A DNA stretch of 64,000 nucleotides, taken from Agapanthus africanus (taxonomy: Eukaryota > Streptophyta > Magnoliopsida > Asparagales > Amaryllidaceae). This document shows positions 23,402-35,388 of this stretch, piece after piece (the stretch's first letter is position 1; the number at the start of each line of letters is the position of its first letter). Position numbers and translations under genes: made by a program. The notes beneath the pieces were generated by a model, which was not told where the DNA came from, did not search any database, and saw nothing but the letters and a program-made list of their open reading frames with translations. The DNA lies in contig CM057338.1 of the NCBI GenBank assembly GCA_030015575.1, positions 775,447,864 to 775,511,863 on the forward strand. Reading direction: 5' to 3'.

Positions 23402-24850
23402 CTTGTAACATCGTTTAACTTAAGTTTAGGGGGGACCTTGTTTTGTTTTTCTTTCAACAATAAAAAAAAATATAAAAAAATAAACAGGGGAATACCGGCC
23501 ATTTTGACCCTCTTAGTGTAGCATGACAGTGAGGACACTGTCAAGTTCGAGTTTGGGGGTATGCTCGGTAAGCTTTCTTCCTTAGCATTCATATGTATAT
23601 TTTAGCATTTGCATACTTATTTTAAAACCCATAAAAATTAAAAAATTCTAAAAAATTATAAATTGAAACATTCAATTTTGGCTATAATTGACTTGAGTTT
23701 GACAAAAAGGTTAACTAGCTAGGAACAACTAGATCTTAGACTTAGTAAATTAAAAACCCTAATAATAACCTTTCTTAAATTTTAACAGTAGAAGGTATAT
23801 GTTTTTGTAGTTTACTTAGAAATAGGCAAATTTTGAGTTCACTTCTTGGGCTAAGTCAAGATAAAGGAAGTGTATTGAAATTTTTATTAGAGTGTAAGTC
23901 TGAAAAATAATCCCTAAGCTTAAGTCTAAATTCTGAAAATATATACCCTACAAATTGCACAAACACGAACCTTGAAACTTGGAATAGTAGAAGAGACATT
24001 GAAATGCTCTTGTCTAAAGTCCTTAGTATAAAGGGAAATAAAATAAAAATACAAGTGTGAATAAAAAAAAAAAGAACACTGGTTTTTGTAATTACTTAAG
24101 GCTGCATAAATAGAAAAAATATTTAGCGAGGGTGCTTTATCACCTAGTGCCTTAGACCAACTGTTTGGGAGTCACTGCTAAAGCCTTAGGTATTACAAGA
24201 CGAGGAATTATGCCTTAATGTGCAACCACATTTTGTAATCGGTCGTTGGTACCTCAAGAAGTATTGACGGTCGCATGAAGAATGTGTGAGCAATTTCATC
24301 TAAAAATTCACCAATTGAAAAATACTTTAGACAATGGACAAAAGTATAATAGCTTGATTTGAATTTCCAAGTATAGGGGTGATTCATACACACACGTAGG
24401 GGTATATGATTGGGGTCTAGATGAGAGATAGGAATGAAAGATAAGGCTTATATCTTTAGTAGAGATGATAAAAATTCCTAAGTTGAGATGGAACCTTAGA
24501 AGGAAAACTCAAAAGATGCCAAAATCTAAGTAAATTCACAAGAATATATATAATCTTAAATTAAATGATAAGGAAGCGTGAAAAATACGGGTGGATAATT
24601 TATGGGTCGAAGATAATAGAGTTTCTTGTTAAAAAACCTAATTGGAGAATAAAAGTCAATATGCCAAATTGATAGGATTTTGTGGGTAGTATCCGCTGAA
24701 AACCCTCAGGAGACAACACTCCTCCTATTAGGGACACCTAGAGGTTTAATGGCTTGTTGTACGAGCTCAGTGCAATCGCATTTCCCTGCGAAAGTGAGGC
24801 TAGGTCCTTTTCAAGAATAAAGCTAGGTTTGCTCGAGGACGAGCAAAATA
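23402..24850 (+). other. 3' non-coding region of B
   Basis: No domain is recognised. Purine tracts resembling the real polypurine tract occur at about 23421 (AAGTTTAGGGGGGA) and 23549 (GAGTTTGGGGGTATG), a feature of Athila elements, which often carry internal polypurine tracts after pol. The env-like frame that Athila elements can have here is absent. Confidence 0.7.
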
Positions 24851-24866
24851 TAAGTTTGGGGGTATT
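24851..24866 (+). other. Polypurine tract of B
   Basis: TAAGTTTGGGGGTATT directly abuts the 3' LTR start TGTTCATACC. Confidence 0.9.
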
Positions 24867-26313
24867 TGTTCATACCATAATTTTGCATTATTATATTCCC
24901 CATTCTTATTCATTTTACAAATAAACAGGTGCTTTGATCCATATCTGCTACATAGTTGCAGGTTACAGGTTCTCGGAATAAAAAAAGTGAAATGATGAAA
25001 AGACGATACAAAAGTGAGACTACGACCGACAAATGGAAGAATCTTGATCATGCCTATATTTTGAGGGACAATGAAGATCAATGAACAAGTTCACAAAGCA
25101 CAAAGGCAGCGCAAGGTTCAAGACTTCGACACGAAGCGAACGGTAAAGTCCACTACATTATTCACTGTGGAGATCTGGAAGAAAACTAGAAGACATTCTG
25201 AAGAACCAACTAAGGAAAACAGAAGAAAATAGCAACAGACAGAAGACCAGAAAAATTGAACCAACAAGCTCCCTACTTGGCCGCGGAACCACGGCCAAAC
25301 CTGGCTTTTGGCCGCGGATCCGTGGCCGTGCGTCGCCCGTGTCGGTGCAAAAAAGTTGTGGCGGCGTGGCGGTGCATTGACTAGGTTTTTCTTAGGGGTA
25401 AAATTGTAAATGCAGACGTGAATTGAATGTAACCCTAGGGTTTCTATGATCTATAAATAGAAGCCCTAAACCTCTTTTTGAGGTATGCCTCTTTTTATTT
25501 CATCAATTCAGAATTCAATTCCTGTAAATGTTTGAAGAGAGCATCAAATAAAAATTAGAGTAAGTTTTCTTTTTCTTGCCCTAGTTTAATTTTTCTTTCT
25601 GCCCTAGTATAACTTTTATTTATCTGCCCTAGTTTAGATTTTATTTATCTGTCGTAGATTAGATAATTAGGTTAATAAAAACAATCATAAAAATGAAATC
25701 TTTTTTCGTAATGAGTGAGTAGTTCCTCACTTGTTAGGGTTAGAAATAGGAGAGGTTTGGGAGATGAAGATTTTCACCCCTTTCTTGCCCATCACACGTT
25801 TTTATAGGACTCCATGCATACATACACACACCGCTCACTATGGCACCCTATCCTACGAGGTAGCGGTGATACCGTAGTTTAAACGACCGGTTGCGTATGT
25901 TTTCCATGGAGGTTAGGGTAATAATTAAGAAAGGAAGGACAAGAACCTAGAGGAAGAAACATCGTTTCTTCCCGATGGTACTAATCCCCTTTATCAATTA
26001 TTACCATAGCACCTAAAGAGATCTAAATTAGGGCATTGAAAGCGGTGATGAAATCTTTAATTTCCAAACTTAACCTAAACCTAACCCTAGCAAGATTCTA
26101 ATTCTAGTTTAAATCAGTTTAGTTTTTAGTGATAATGCATCCACACCGTTTGGAATTAACACGTTAGACCAAATTAGAAAATACACAACATCCCTGTAGA
26201 CCGACCCGTACTCACCGGCTAGCTACCAAGCGACGCCGTTCTTGATTGCGGTAAAAAATTCTTTGATTTCAAAATCTATCTTTTCTAAACGCACGCAAAA
26301 GAATGACGAATCA
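24867..26313 (+). repeat. 3' LTR of B (1,447 bp)
   Basis: Uninterrupted copy of the B LTR, TGTTCATACC...GACGAATCA, followed by the AATAC duplication. The TATA box is at 25452-25460. It holds an extra 72 bp at 25915-25986 relative to the 5' LTR. Confidence 0.94.
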
Positions 26314-26318
26314 AATAC

Positions 26319-29048
26319 CCACGGTTCTCAAATCCAGAAATCTCATGAAAACAACATATCTCAATGCGTATAATCATAAAGCATGATGTATGCGACATAT
26401 AACAGAATTGTAAGTATATCCGTATATCATGCAATATGGAGCAGTGATGTGACAATATCAGTATATCACGCGACATATCCAAATGACGCGAACATAGCAA
26501 GTCTATCATGCAAGGAGTCATATCATGATGCAGCAATTCTACTGTGTAGTGACATGGCAATTATCGATGATGAAGTGTGTGAGCCGGCAAAATCTGTGTA
26601 AGTGTTACATACGCATCATCGATAATGGTGTAAGTGTACTAGCACAGGTATAAGCAATGCAATAAGAATAACATGAATGCAGCATAAGCTAAAAGCTATA
26701 AGGTATATGCATCTAACATGATCGAGTCGGTGAATCTATCAATCGACATCCAGCCTCACAACATCACGTACGGTATAATCCATCGTACGGCATCCTATAG
26801 TCAAGGGTATGGATCAATCATCAAGTCAAACTCATCACGTACGGAAAATCATCGTACGGTGGCATTAAGCCAATAGGGATCCTATCAACCTTTACTACCA
26901 TGAGGGTATGGACCTAACATCTCGTACAGTATATCAATCAAGATTCTCAACATATATAAATATATCTATATACCTATATCTCAGGTCACATCTATAACAA
27001 TCTCATATCAGGGGACCGACAAGGTATCGATCATCTCAATCGACTCGCATCCGTATACCAACATATCATCAAATCATCAAATCACATCGTATATTCTTTT
27101 AATCGCATTTATACCCCACATCCAGTCATTTCCATATATACATTCACACACGAACCATACGATCAGTTTTTAAATGATGCGAATCATAGTTTTGAAAGTA
27201 GGGGCTACGGTGTTTTAAAGAAAAAGATATCATTTGGAAATCCGTAACGTCCCTCAAGGTATCTGTTTAAATGATGCATACGATTCTTCAGTTTGGAAAA
27301 AGGTATGGTTCGCATGATACATTTACGTCGGCTATCTAGTCTTATAGTATCCAACAGCAATATTATCGAATATCATCCTCAAATCTCGTCATCACGCATT
27401 AATCGTATCATATAACTTCTAACTATCCTTTAGTTTATAATATGGTTTCTCTAACTATCTTTTAATTTTATCCATAGTTTTCTATTAAAGGTTATCTTAA
27501 CCATATTCTATATATAAATCGGTTTCCATCAAAGTTTGCGGGGGTGCTATACGCCATCCACCCGACTTCCCCCGTATATATAGATCTACTCATCTTAATC
27601 CTTACTTGCCGAAGTCGATGACGCCATGCTCCGTCGTCTCGGAATCCACACGAAGGTACCTACAATAATACACAATCGCAATCGCTATTAAAATCGAATC
27701 TGGAAAATCAATACGGCACACGGATCGCCTATAGGTTAGAACCTATAGCCCACGCATGTAAAACCAATCAATCATCCCTTGTTGTTGATGTAGAAACATC
27801 CAACAACCAAATCCAAATCCAAATATCACAACCTAGCATTCAAAAATACGGAAAACATAACCAAAAAATCACATCAATATGCTCCCAGATTTTGACTCAG
27901 GTCAAACTAGCCAATTTTGCATATGAGGTTGCTCTAGATATAGGATAATAATGCCCCGGACCAAAAATCACAAGGTTTCACTCCGACTTGGCCACAAATT
28001 GCAGCCTATAGTAATAAATCTGTGGCCAGGAAGTGAGGGGAGGGGCTCAGGTTTCAGGTGATGCTTTTAGGTTGTCTGCTCGACTCATGGTCATGGGAAC
28101 TTATTTTATAAAGGTCTCGGGTCGTCCCAGATCTCTAAATACCATCACAAACTGTCACAATTCCGATGTCGGGAAATTCTGAATCCGTGTATTGGTTTCT
28201 AATCCTGGTCTAGGCCAGTAAAACACCTTTCAAGTCTTGTTAACAGCCACTACACACCATCTATTCTACACAATTACCCAGACCCTTCTCTTTAGATTTC
28301 CAAACATCACTAATCTAACAAGTTTAACTCTAAACTAAACTAGGATGCTAGTAAACTACAAACTAAACTAAAAGGAAGGAATTATACCTCATTTGGACAA
28401 CTCAAGAAAAACCCTAGATGCCCAAGGTCATCAAAATCCAATTTTGCTTGGTCCATTGTGTAGAGGATGAAGAGGGGATCAACTTTAATGAAAGGGGTTT
28501 AGGGTTTGGATGAATATTTTGAGATGATATCATGGGGTGAAGGTGGAGGGAAGTGAGAAAGAAGGAGAAGAAAATGATGGGGAAGTAAAAATGTGGCTGC
28601 CCTCTCTCTCTCCCCCCTTTATTCTCACCCTCTCTCACTAATTTACCCTTTTGCCCTTTTCACCTTTTCTTTTCTTTTTCCTCACAAAACCAAAATACAA
28701 TATGAAACTAATAACACAAATGAACCACATGCAACCAAATGCAACATGACATGGTGCACTAGCCACGGAAAACTGTAGAAACGCGGATTTGGCTTAATCG
28801 CGATTAGCAGTGCACTAATCGGGTTTTTACCCAAACTGCATATAATAAATTTTAAAAATGCCAAATTCGATAAATATATTTTTTTAAATGAATAAATCAT
28901 TTTAATTTTCAATTATTTCACAAATATTGGTATATATTTATACCCTTTTTCGAAAACCCTAATTTCGTAAATCGGGCAGTTTTAAGGAAATATATTATTT
29001 TAATATTAAATTCCAAAAATAATATTTTATATTTTCTGAACTGTTACA
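26319..29048 (-). repeat. 3' LTR of C, inner portion
   Basis: Continues C after B and ends ...ACTGTTACA. Shares blocks with the A LTR (GGGGTGCTATACGCCATCCA at 27540 against 5597), so A and C LTRs are distant homologues. A TATATATA box on the minus strand at 27575-27582 is a candidate promoter. Confidence 0.85.
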
Positions 29049-29061
29049 ATCTCCCCCTTTT
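29049..29061 (-). other. Polypurine tract of C
   Basis: Minus strand AAAAGGGGGAGAT next to the LTR start TGTAACAG, the counterpart of 7240-7252 in A; the pol-end-like GAGGACCGAATTT motif follows. Confidence 0.85.
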
Positions 29062-29725
29062 AAATAAATTCGGTCCTCGAATTTAAATTTAAATCCCCAA
29101 TTACTAAAACATTTCAATTCTCAACTCAAATCAACGGGGCTCCGAAATCACGGAAGATATAGAAATAACACAGCGCGTCAAGTGCGCATGAAAACGAGTA
29201 CACAACTCAAAAATTGAACTTCGTCAAGCGTCACGCAAATCATCGAATTTGCACGCATATCATCGGAGTTACAATGGAGATACAAATCTCGAAATCCAAT
29301 GTTGAAATCCAGTATACACTAGTCAAATACTATAGTATGTATATAGTACGCATCCTTGAAAAATCTCCAAAAACTGAATAAAATACATGCAAAATATTTT
29401 CTGGATCGCCGTGTGATGCGTAACTCACGGCACAGTGACAGACGCTCATTGTAAAGTAATAAATATATGTTTTTTTTGCTCAAATATACGTTCCATCGTT
29501 TTGAAATATCCCAAAAGGTTTTCCTTCGTAAACGCTCGTATCGCTCACGGACACGTAGGAATTAGCGAGACTATAGCTCTTTTTTGAAAACCTCTTGGTA
29601 ACTTTTAATGCATGCAAAGTACTCAGGTACTGTCCTAAGATCAGTCCTGTTTGGCTACTACACAATATAGTACCCATCATGAAAACAAGATGCTCAAAAC
29701 CAAAATCAGCCTCAAAAGGCGTATC
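29062..29725 (-). other. C internal region, 3' non-coding part
   Basis: AT-rich, no coding potential recognised; homologous in order to 7253-7889 of A. Confidence 0.55.
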
Positions 29726-30740
29726 CAACAATCACCTGCGTCTGGTGCGCACGGAAATCAAATCCAAATACCAGTGCCACAATGCACAAAAGTGAAAGTA
29801 AGTGCAACGGGTGTGCACGAAAGCATCTGTCCAGTGCAACGGGTGTGCACGGCAACCACATCAAGTGCGTCTAGAGTGCACGAAAATCTCAATCCGGTGC
29901 AACTAACATGCATGAATGAAAATCCCAATCGAGTGCATCCGGTGTGCACAAAATCACATCTCATATCATACGCCCAACAAGCGCGAAAATCCAAATCAAG
30001 TGCCTCCGTCATGCACGAATGAAATCGAAATCAAGCGCATCCCACATGCACGAATAAAAATCTAAACCAAGTGCATCCAACATGAACAAAAATACAATAT
30101 CAAGCGCCGAATATGCGCAAAATCCAAGACTAAGCGCGTCCGGTCCATGAAAGTATCCAGTGCAGTAGCATGCATGAAAACGGACGTCAAGTGCCAACGC
30201 GCACGAAAACACCAATCTGGTAAAACGAATGCTCAAGGAATAAATCGGGTACAACCAATGTACGGAGTATAAATCTAGTGAAATCAACGCACGAAATAAC
30301 CATCTGGTGCAACAAACGCATGGAATGCAAATCTAGTGCAATCAGTGCACGAAATACAAATACAGTGCATCCAGTGCACGAAATACACATCGGGTGCATC
30401 CAGTGCACGAAAACCCATCAATAACTCAAATGCGTATAAAAGCAACACCGAGTGTACCAAGGTGTATGAAAATCAAAACGTGTGCAACTGCATGCACAAA
30501 ACACGTATCAATGCACTGCAAGCATATATGAGCTATACCGAGTGCAAAAATCAAATCAACTATATGAAGTCCATGAAATCATAAACACGTGCTACCAAGG
30601 CAAAAAATTGACATCAAGTGCAATAGATATGCACAAATCGCAAATCAACACAACGGTGTATAAAATATATATTAAGTGCAATAACTATGCACAAAAATGT
30701 AAATACTCAGTAGGTGCAGCCATGGTGCACGAAAACCAAT
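29726..30740 (-). repeat. Array of about 36-bp hairpin units in element C
   Basis: About 1 kb of units with facing arms GTGCA and TGCAC (for example near 29797-29817, 29837-29852 and 29934-29950), including units in which the arms change together to GCGC forms. Roughly twice as long as the array of A, so copy number differs between the sister elements. Confidence 0.7.
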
Positions 30741-31188
30741 ATCATGAAACTCAATCATCCAAACTCAAATCCAAGCGATATAAGTGTGATACTCGGATCA
30801 CAAACGCAGATCGCACAAATGACATTGAGGTACACCTCCTAAAATGTCGAAAAAAATCGGTGCGCCCAAAACTGGCAGAGCAAGAACATCCGCTTGCCTC
30901 CTACTCACGGTCTGGCGTCATCTGTCTCTGGGTCCTCATTTCTCTGTAGATTACCAATCTTGCAATCCTTCGGCTCATCGGCCCGGTCAGGTGTGCTAAT
31001 GGAAATGATTCCGCTCTGGCATTTCTCTAGTCATCTCTCGGCCAATTATCACGACCACTCGTAAAGCAGCACGTCACTGGCGTCGGCCTCTGGCAATCTG
31101 AATACATGTGACATATCTGATCCTCGATGAAAATCTTATTGCAGCAGTGTCCTGGAAGGAACCTGCTCAAGGTCTCTTCCGTTCTCGC
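30741..31188 (-). other. C internal spacer
   Basis: No repeat or domain recognised; lies between the hairpin array and the gag-like remnant. Confidence 0.4.
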
Positions 31189-31398
31189 CTATGCCGAACT
31201 GTACGGAGGCTGGTACTCTCTCATAATCTTTTCTCGCTTTCTGGACATCTGCATTCTCAGCACAGCATTCCCTCGGGAACTGGCCGTATCCCAACGCTTC
31301 TGTATACACATCAGATCTCTAATCTCGACGGGGAGTAAAAACAGCTCGTTAACATCTCGCACGAACCTCCTTTTCCACTCGTCTTTATCATCATCCAC
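31189..31398 (-). pseudogene. Possible gag-like remnant of element C
   Basis: A 69-residue charged reading with DEWKRRFVRDVNEL parallels EKWNKKFVQDMDEM in A at 8764-9027. Same position relative to module and array. Short and without a zinc knuckle; the assignment to gag is a guess from position. Confidence 0.25.
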
Positions 31399-31667
31399 TT
31401 GACGTCACGTCACGCTATCTGCATACTGCAATAGTTCTCAGCTACAGTCAATCCGGAATCTCTCACACGGACTCGAAATCACGAATTCGGTATCTTTATC
31501 ATTCTGTAGAAGATATCTAGCCGAACACGTCCTCGGGAACTCGTCCCAACCATTGGAGGAATACTCTATACTCGTCCGTTCCTGATCAACTCACAACTCA
31601 TCTGGGTGAGATCCTCTATCCGAAGCTGGTTAGCTTACTGGTCTCCTATCACATGGTATTCAGATGA

Positions 31668-31957
31668 CGTTAAACTTTTCGATCGAGTCATCAAAGTACC
31701 ATAATTTTCCGAAAGCTCAACACCTGAGCACAGTTTAATAATATCCAGTACATGCCACAGTACCTATAGACCAACCGTAGAAGGGCAAACCCAAGCCTCA
31801 CTGATGGCACCGCTAACTGCCACAAACCTAAGGTTCAAAAGCGGTTCCATGGTCGTCATGTCGAGTTAGAGTTTCATTCTTCTAGAGGGTCCACAGAATT
31901 ACTTGCATGTTCCTCCGAATACTTTAAACTTGGAAAAATGGGTTTTCTGACATTCAT
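31668..31957 (-). other. Conserved internal module (C copy)
   Basis: Counterpart of the A module 9042-9338 with the same blocks (TTCATTCTTCTAGAGGGTCC, CCGTAGAAGGGCAAACC and GAGCTCAAC-like on the + strand). A small deletion around 31813 relative to A shifts any reading frame, which argues against protein coding. Confidence 0.75.
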
Positions 31958-32808
31958 TCGAATCTTTTTAACTTCGCCTAGGCAACATGTGAATACCTTC
32001 TGTCTCTCAATTCAAGGTAGACTAGCTATCATCTGTCGTATCTCTGCCTGAAAGCTCCACCGATCTCAGCTCGTAAAGTCTGGAGGCGACATCCTATCAA
32101 TCTCAGCAATAGCTAGGTCATCTGTCTTCACGGTAGACGACATTACAATCTCTGAGGTATGCTGTATATCAACAGTCCTCTCGCAACAGGCAGCTTCTAT
32201 CAATGGCCCGATCAATCGGTGCAAAACCAAACACTCGCCTCAACAAGAGCTCATAACACAACACTACATCGAGACGTTCCCATGTCACCAGAAAACACAA
32301 TGGTCAGCCCTCGTACCAGACGAGCTCGCCCTGACCGCAACACTAGCAGCAGCTCAATCTGCGCTCAAACCATGGTGACAGGAATCTCAAGTGTGTATCG
32401 AAGAAAGCAGATCAAGGGCATGCAAGGAAGCGACAGACCTAGAATGGATACATGATCATAAGAAGAAACAACATCAATGAAAGTATGATCATGGAAACGA
32501 ACAGAATCAAGGATCTCAAATGGATGTATAATCATGGGTACGAAGAGAATCACAGATCTCAAAATACGTACATCCTAAGGTTTCTTAAGTGGAGTATCGT
32601 ATCGTAAGTATGCCGCGGAATATACACACGGTACGTCACTCTACTTGAGTCACCTACTCCATCAATCAGGGTCAGCCTATGAAACGAAAGTTTGGGTCTA
32701 ATACCCCCCGTTCAAGTCTAAGTTCCGTAAGGTCAAGCCTAGGTTCCGAAATAATTTACGCCCCAGACTCCACATAGTCAAACCTAAACTCGAACTAAGG
32801 TTAAACCT
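31958..32808 (-). other. C leader
   Basis: Non-coding. Near 32580-32670 it shares the TTCTTAAGTGGAGTA...TATGCCG block with A, and it ends at the primer site. Confidence 0.55.
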
Positions 32809-32821
32809 GGCTCTGATAACA
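32809..32821 (-). other. Primer-binding site of C
   Basis: Minus strand TGTTATCAGAGCC, one mismatch from the initiator Met tRNA type TGGTATCAGAGCC, four bases from the LTR end. Confidence 0.8.
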
Positions 32822-32825
32822 ACTT

Positions 32826-33411
32826 TGTCACGACCTGAAATATTAGCTCGTGACCAGCACTTAAATCACGCAACGTCTAAAGGCGTAAGGTAATTCAAGT
32901 AAGCTGAAACCTAGAAATCTAAACCTTTTTAATGAAAATAAAAGAGATGGAGTTTTGAAATAAAGGTATAATAAAATCAAGTTTTCTTACATGCATGGAA
33001 AAGGAACATGAATAATGCAAGTGAAATTTACCGGTTTGAAAACATGTTTCGTTTTTTTTTGTTTTTAAAAAAAAAATTTGGGCAGCGCCTCCTTTGTATT
33101 TTTGATCAAAAACCACAATACATGATAATATAAAAGGCAACCCTAAGCGGGAGCTAGCTCTTCTCCAATCGGCGGATCCACAACCATGCAAAGCATAAAT
33201 ATAAGTATACGACGCCCAACGACAACGATCAACACAAAAGATAATGAATAAAGCGAGATATCAAAACCACAAGTAGTGGAATACCCCTCACTCTAAGTCT
33301 CGCAACCACAAGTCTCTCTAAGTCTCAATACTTATACAATTACTAATTTTGATTGATGGAGTTGACTAGATACAATATGAATAATAATACAAGAGTGGGT
33401 ACGATACAAAT
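32826..33411 (-). repeat. 5' LTR of C, visible part
   Basis: Begins TGTCACGACCTGAAATATTA and parallels 1325-1908. It stops after GGGTACGATACAAA where the inverted X LTR piece begins. The rest of this LTR must lie beyond the right edge of the window if the nesting is as inferred. Confidence 0.85.
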
Positions 33412-34724
33412 TCATATATCAAATATATAATTTTATATTAAATCATTAAATCAACATTTGATTTAATAATCCGGCTATATTACATATAACCGACTAATAT
33501 TAAATGTATCGTTTTATCGAATCAACAATTGATCCGATAACCCGGCTATATCACATATAACCGGCCGATAACACATATCGCGAGAATAGAATACGGTATC
33601 ACACATCGTATTAATCTCGGTCCCGCACATATCACATATGTGCTCCTACTCCGTTTCGCCTGAGCCAGGAAACCTCTGTGTAGGACTCTAAAGACTCGTC
33701 AATACGCCGGCAGTGGGTGATGATCATTTCAAACACCCACAAGCTGCAAGCGGTCAGCTAAACGTAACAGCCACCCGGGTATTGAGCGATCAGAAAATCA
33801 ACAAGAAAGCCTGCACACACTCCTGTAAATCCAATCAGAAACACTACTGTACAGTCCGGTCTCTTCGTCTGATATGTCGCATATCCAGTCTAGGGGTGGT
33901 AAACGTCAGACCCCAGTAACCGATAAGTCATGTCAATGCGAGGCTCATAACGGGTCGAGAAACTACTGATAACTCTTACCAGTAGGTCTCTATATCAGCC
34001 CTGGCCAGGGACTTCCAGTTATAGCTAATCGAACACAGCGCAACATCAACCCCCAATACCGGGAGAGACGAAACCCCTCCTATCGCTCATTGTCTCCATA
34101 TGATTCGGGACTGTACCCAAAAGCCACCGTTTTGCACATTCTCATGATCGTGGTAAGGTGGAAATCAAAGCACAGTGGGAATCACACAAGACTCTATGAC
34201 GATCACGGGTCTACAGACTAACCTGTACCTGTGTCACTAGAGAACTGCTATCTGACGATAGGTATAATACCATCTAGGAGTTCTCGGCGAGTTCGTTCAG
34301 TGTACCCAGTCTCCACTGAGCACCCGTACACTATCTTTGATGTCAAACACCAACGGATATGGGATCATCCATCGCCCATCATATGGGTCAAGACGCGTAT
34401 ACGCTAGTCTACTCTGGAGTATCGATGCCCTGTTTCGATACACTCTCGACTAGGAACAATTATAGGATGTACTCGTGGACTACCTTGGCCCCACTAATAT
34501 GATCTGCATCATAGTCCTAGTAGTCAAGTACATATCCTAAGGGCTTTATCAACATGTGAGAGCAAGACAGTAACCCAATACAAGTCAACATGTTAAGACA
34601 AAGTGAAACCAGATAGCATACTATCATGTCGAGTAAGAAAGTCCTCTCTCTATATATCCAAGCATCCACTATAATATACATCATATGTACAACAATGGCC
34701 TCTAGAGCATATACATAACTAACA
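33412..34724 (-). repeat. X-type LTR, first 1.3 kb, in inverted orientation
   Basis: Reads TGTTAGTTATGTATATG from 34724 leftwards and follows the X LTR copy 37454 to about 38753 in reverse, including the paired AATCCGGCTATAT/ATATAGCCGGATT palindromic blocks. Its outer terminus abuts 34725, which is LTR position about 1510 in the opposite orientation. About 210 bp of LTR between the two pieces is missing. Confidence 0.85.
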
Positions 34725-35388
34725 GGTTATGCTTGTAGAAGCTTGTAGTCTTCATTGACTTAGTCCACTTGTTTGTCTAGCTTAAGATATTTGTTAACCC
34801 AACCCTTAACTCATAGTTATGGTTTAGTCTCTACAATGGTTAGTGCATGACATACACTTACCATGGTTGCATTTCTAACCTCATGAGTTTTTCATTCATC
34901 ATCTTCTTCCTCACAAAAAAAAGCTTGCTGTTTTTTCTAAGTGATGAAACCTTATGAGAAAAATAAATCTAAAGTGAGCCCACTTCCTACTTCATCATCC
35001 TATACTATTAACCATTTAGTTTAGGGTGTTTGCTTCACTAATTTCACACATTAGTGAAGAGGTAGCATGAGCTCGAGTCTCCTCGACGTACATTATCTTC
35101 GGCTTCGAAGACATTGAGCAAGCTTGTTCGTTTCTTCAAGTGAACCCTCTCTAGAGTCCGGGAGTTCACCATCACAGCGAAGGGACTACTACACGGAGCT
35201 ATTGAAGTGAAGGACCGGTCTTCAAAGGTTGTATTCCTTGTTCACTTCTTTGCAAATTTGTTTGCATATCGATTCGTCGGATTTTCTAGTTTCGATTCTA
35301 GGGTTAGTGTTAGCTAGAACGGCAAAAATTTAAATATGGTATGGACGATGCCTCTTGAAATCTTGTTGTCGTGCTAGTCAACCCTGCA
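34725..35388 (+). repeat. X1 5' LTR, right-hand part
   Basis: Matches 38964-39634 (CTTGTAGAAGCTTGTAG..., CTCCTCGACGTA, GAAGGACCGGTCT). Ends ...CCCTGCA before the primer site. Confidence 0.8.

Larger units (their letters stand above)
2789..26313 (+). mobile_element. Element B: Athila-type Ty3-gypsy retrotransposon, deleted and interrupted
   Basis: 5' LTR (2789-2880 plus 17477-18756), primer site 18759-18777, leader, gag-protease frame 19931-23401, a long 3' non-coding region, polypurine tract 24851-24866, and 3' LTR 24867-26313. Both ends are flanked by AATAC. The TGGCGCCGTTGCCGGGGAT primer site (tRNA-Asp type), the protease DLGS motif and the TAAGTTTGGGGG tract are Athila hallmarks. Most of reverse transcriptase and all of RNase H, integrase and the env-like region are gone. 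It sits inside the 3' LTR of C and holds element A in its own 5' LTR. Confidence 0.92.
1325..33411 (-). mobile_element. Element C: non-autonomous gypsy-like LTR retrotransposon (right end outside window)
   Basis: On the minus strand the order is 5' LTR (from 33411 leftwards, incomplete), primer site 32821-32809, a non-coding internal region of about 3.8 kb, a polypurine tract at 29061-29049, and a 3' LTR (29048 down to 1325) split by element B. The LTR is about 4.2 kb and runs TGTAACAG...GTGACA. The matching parts of the two LTRs (1325-1905 and 32826-33411) look nearly identical by eye, so C is not old. No protease, reverse transcriptase or integrase is present. The GGGGGAGAT tract next to a fossil pol-end-like motif places it near gypsy chromovirus-type elements, by inference. 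It is the outermost layer of the nest. Confidence 0.8.
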
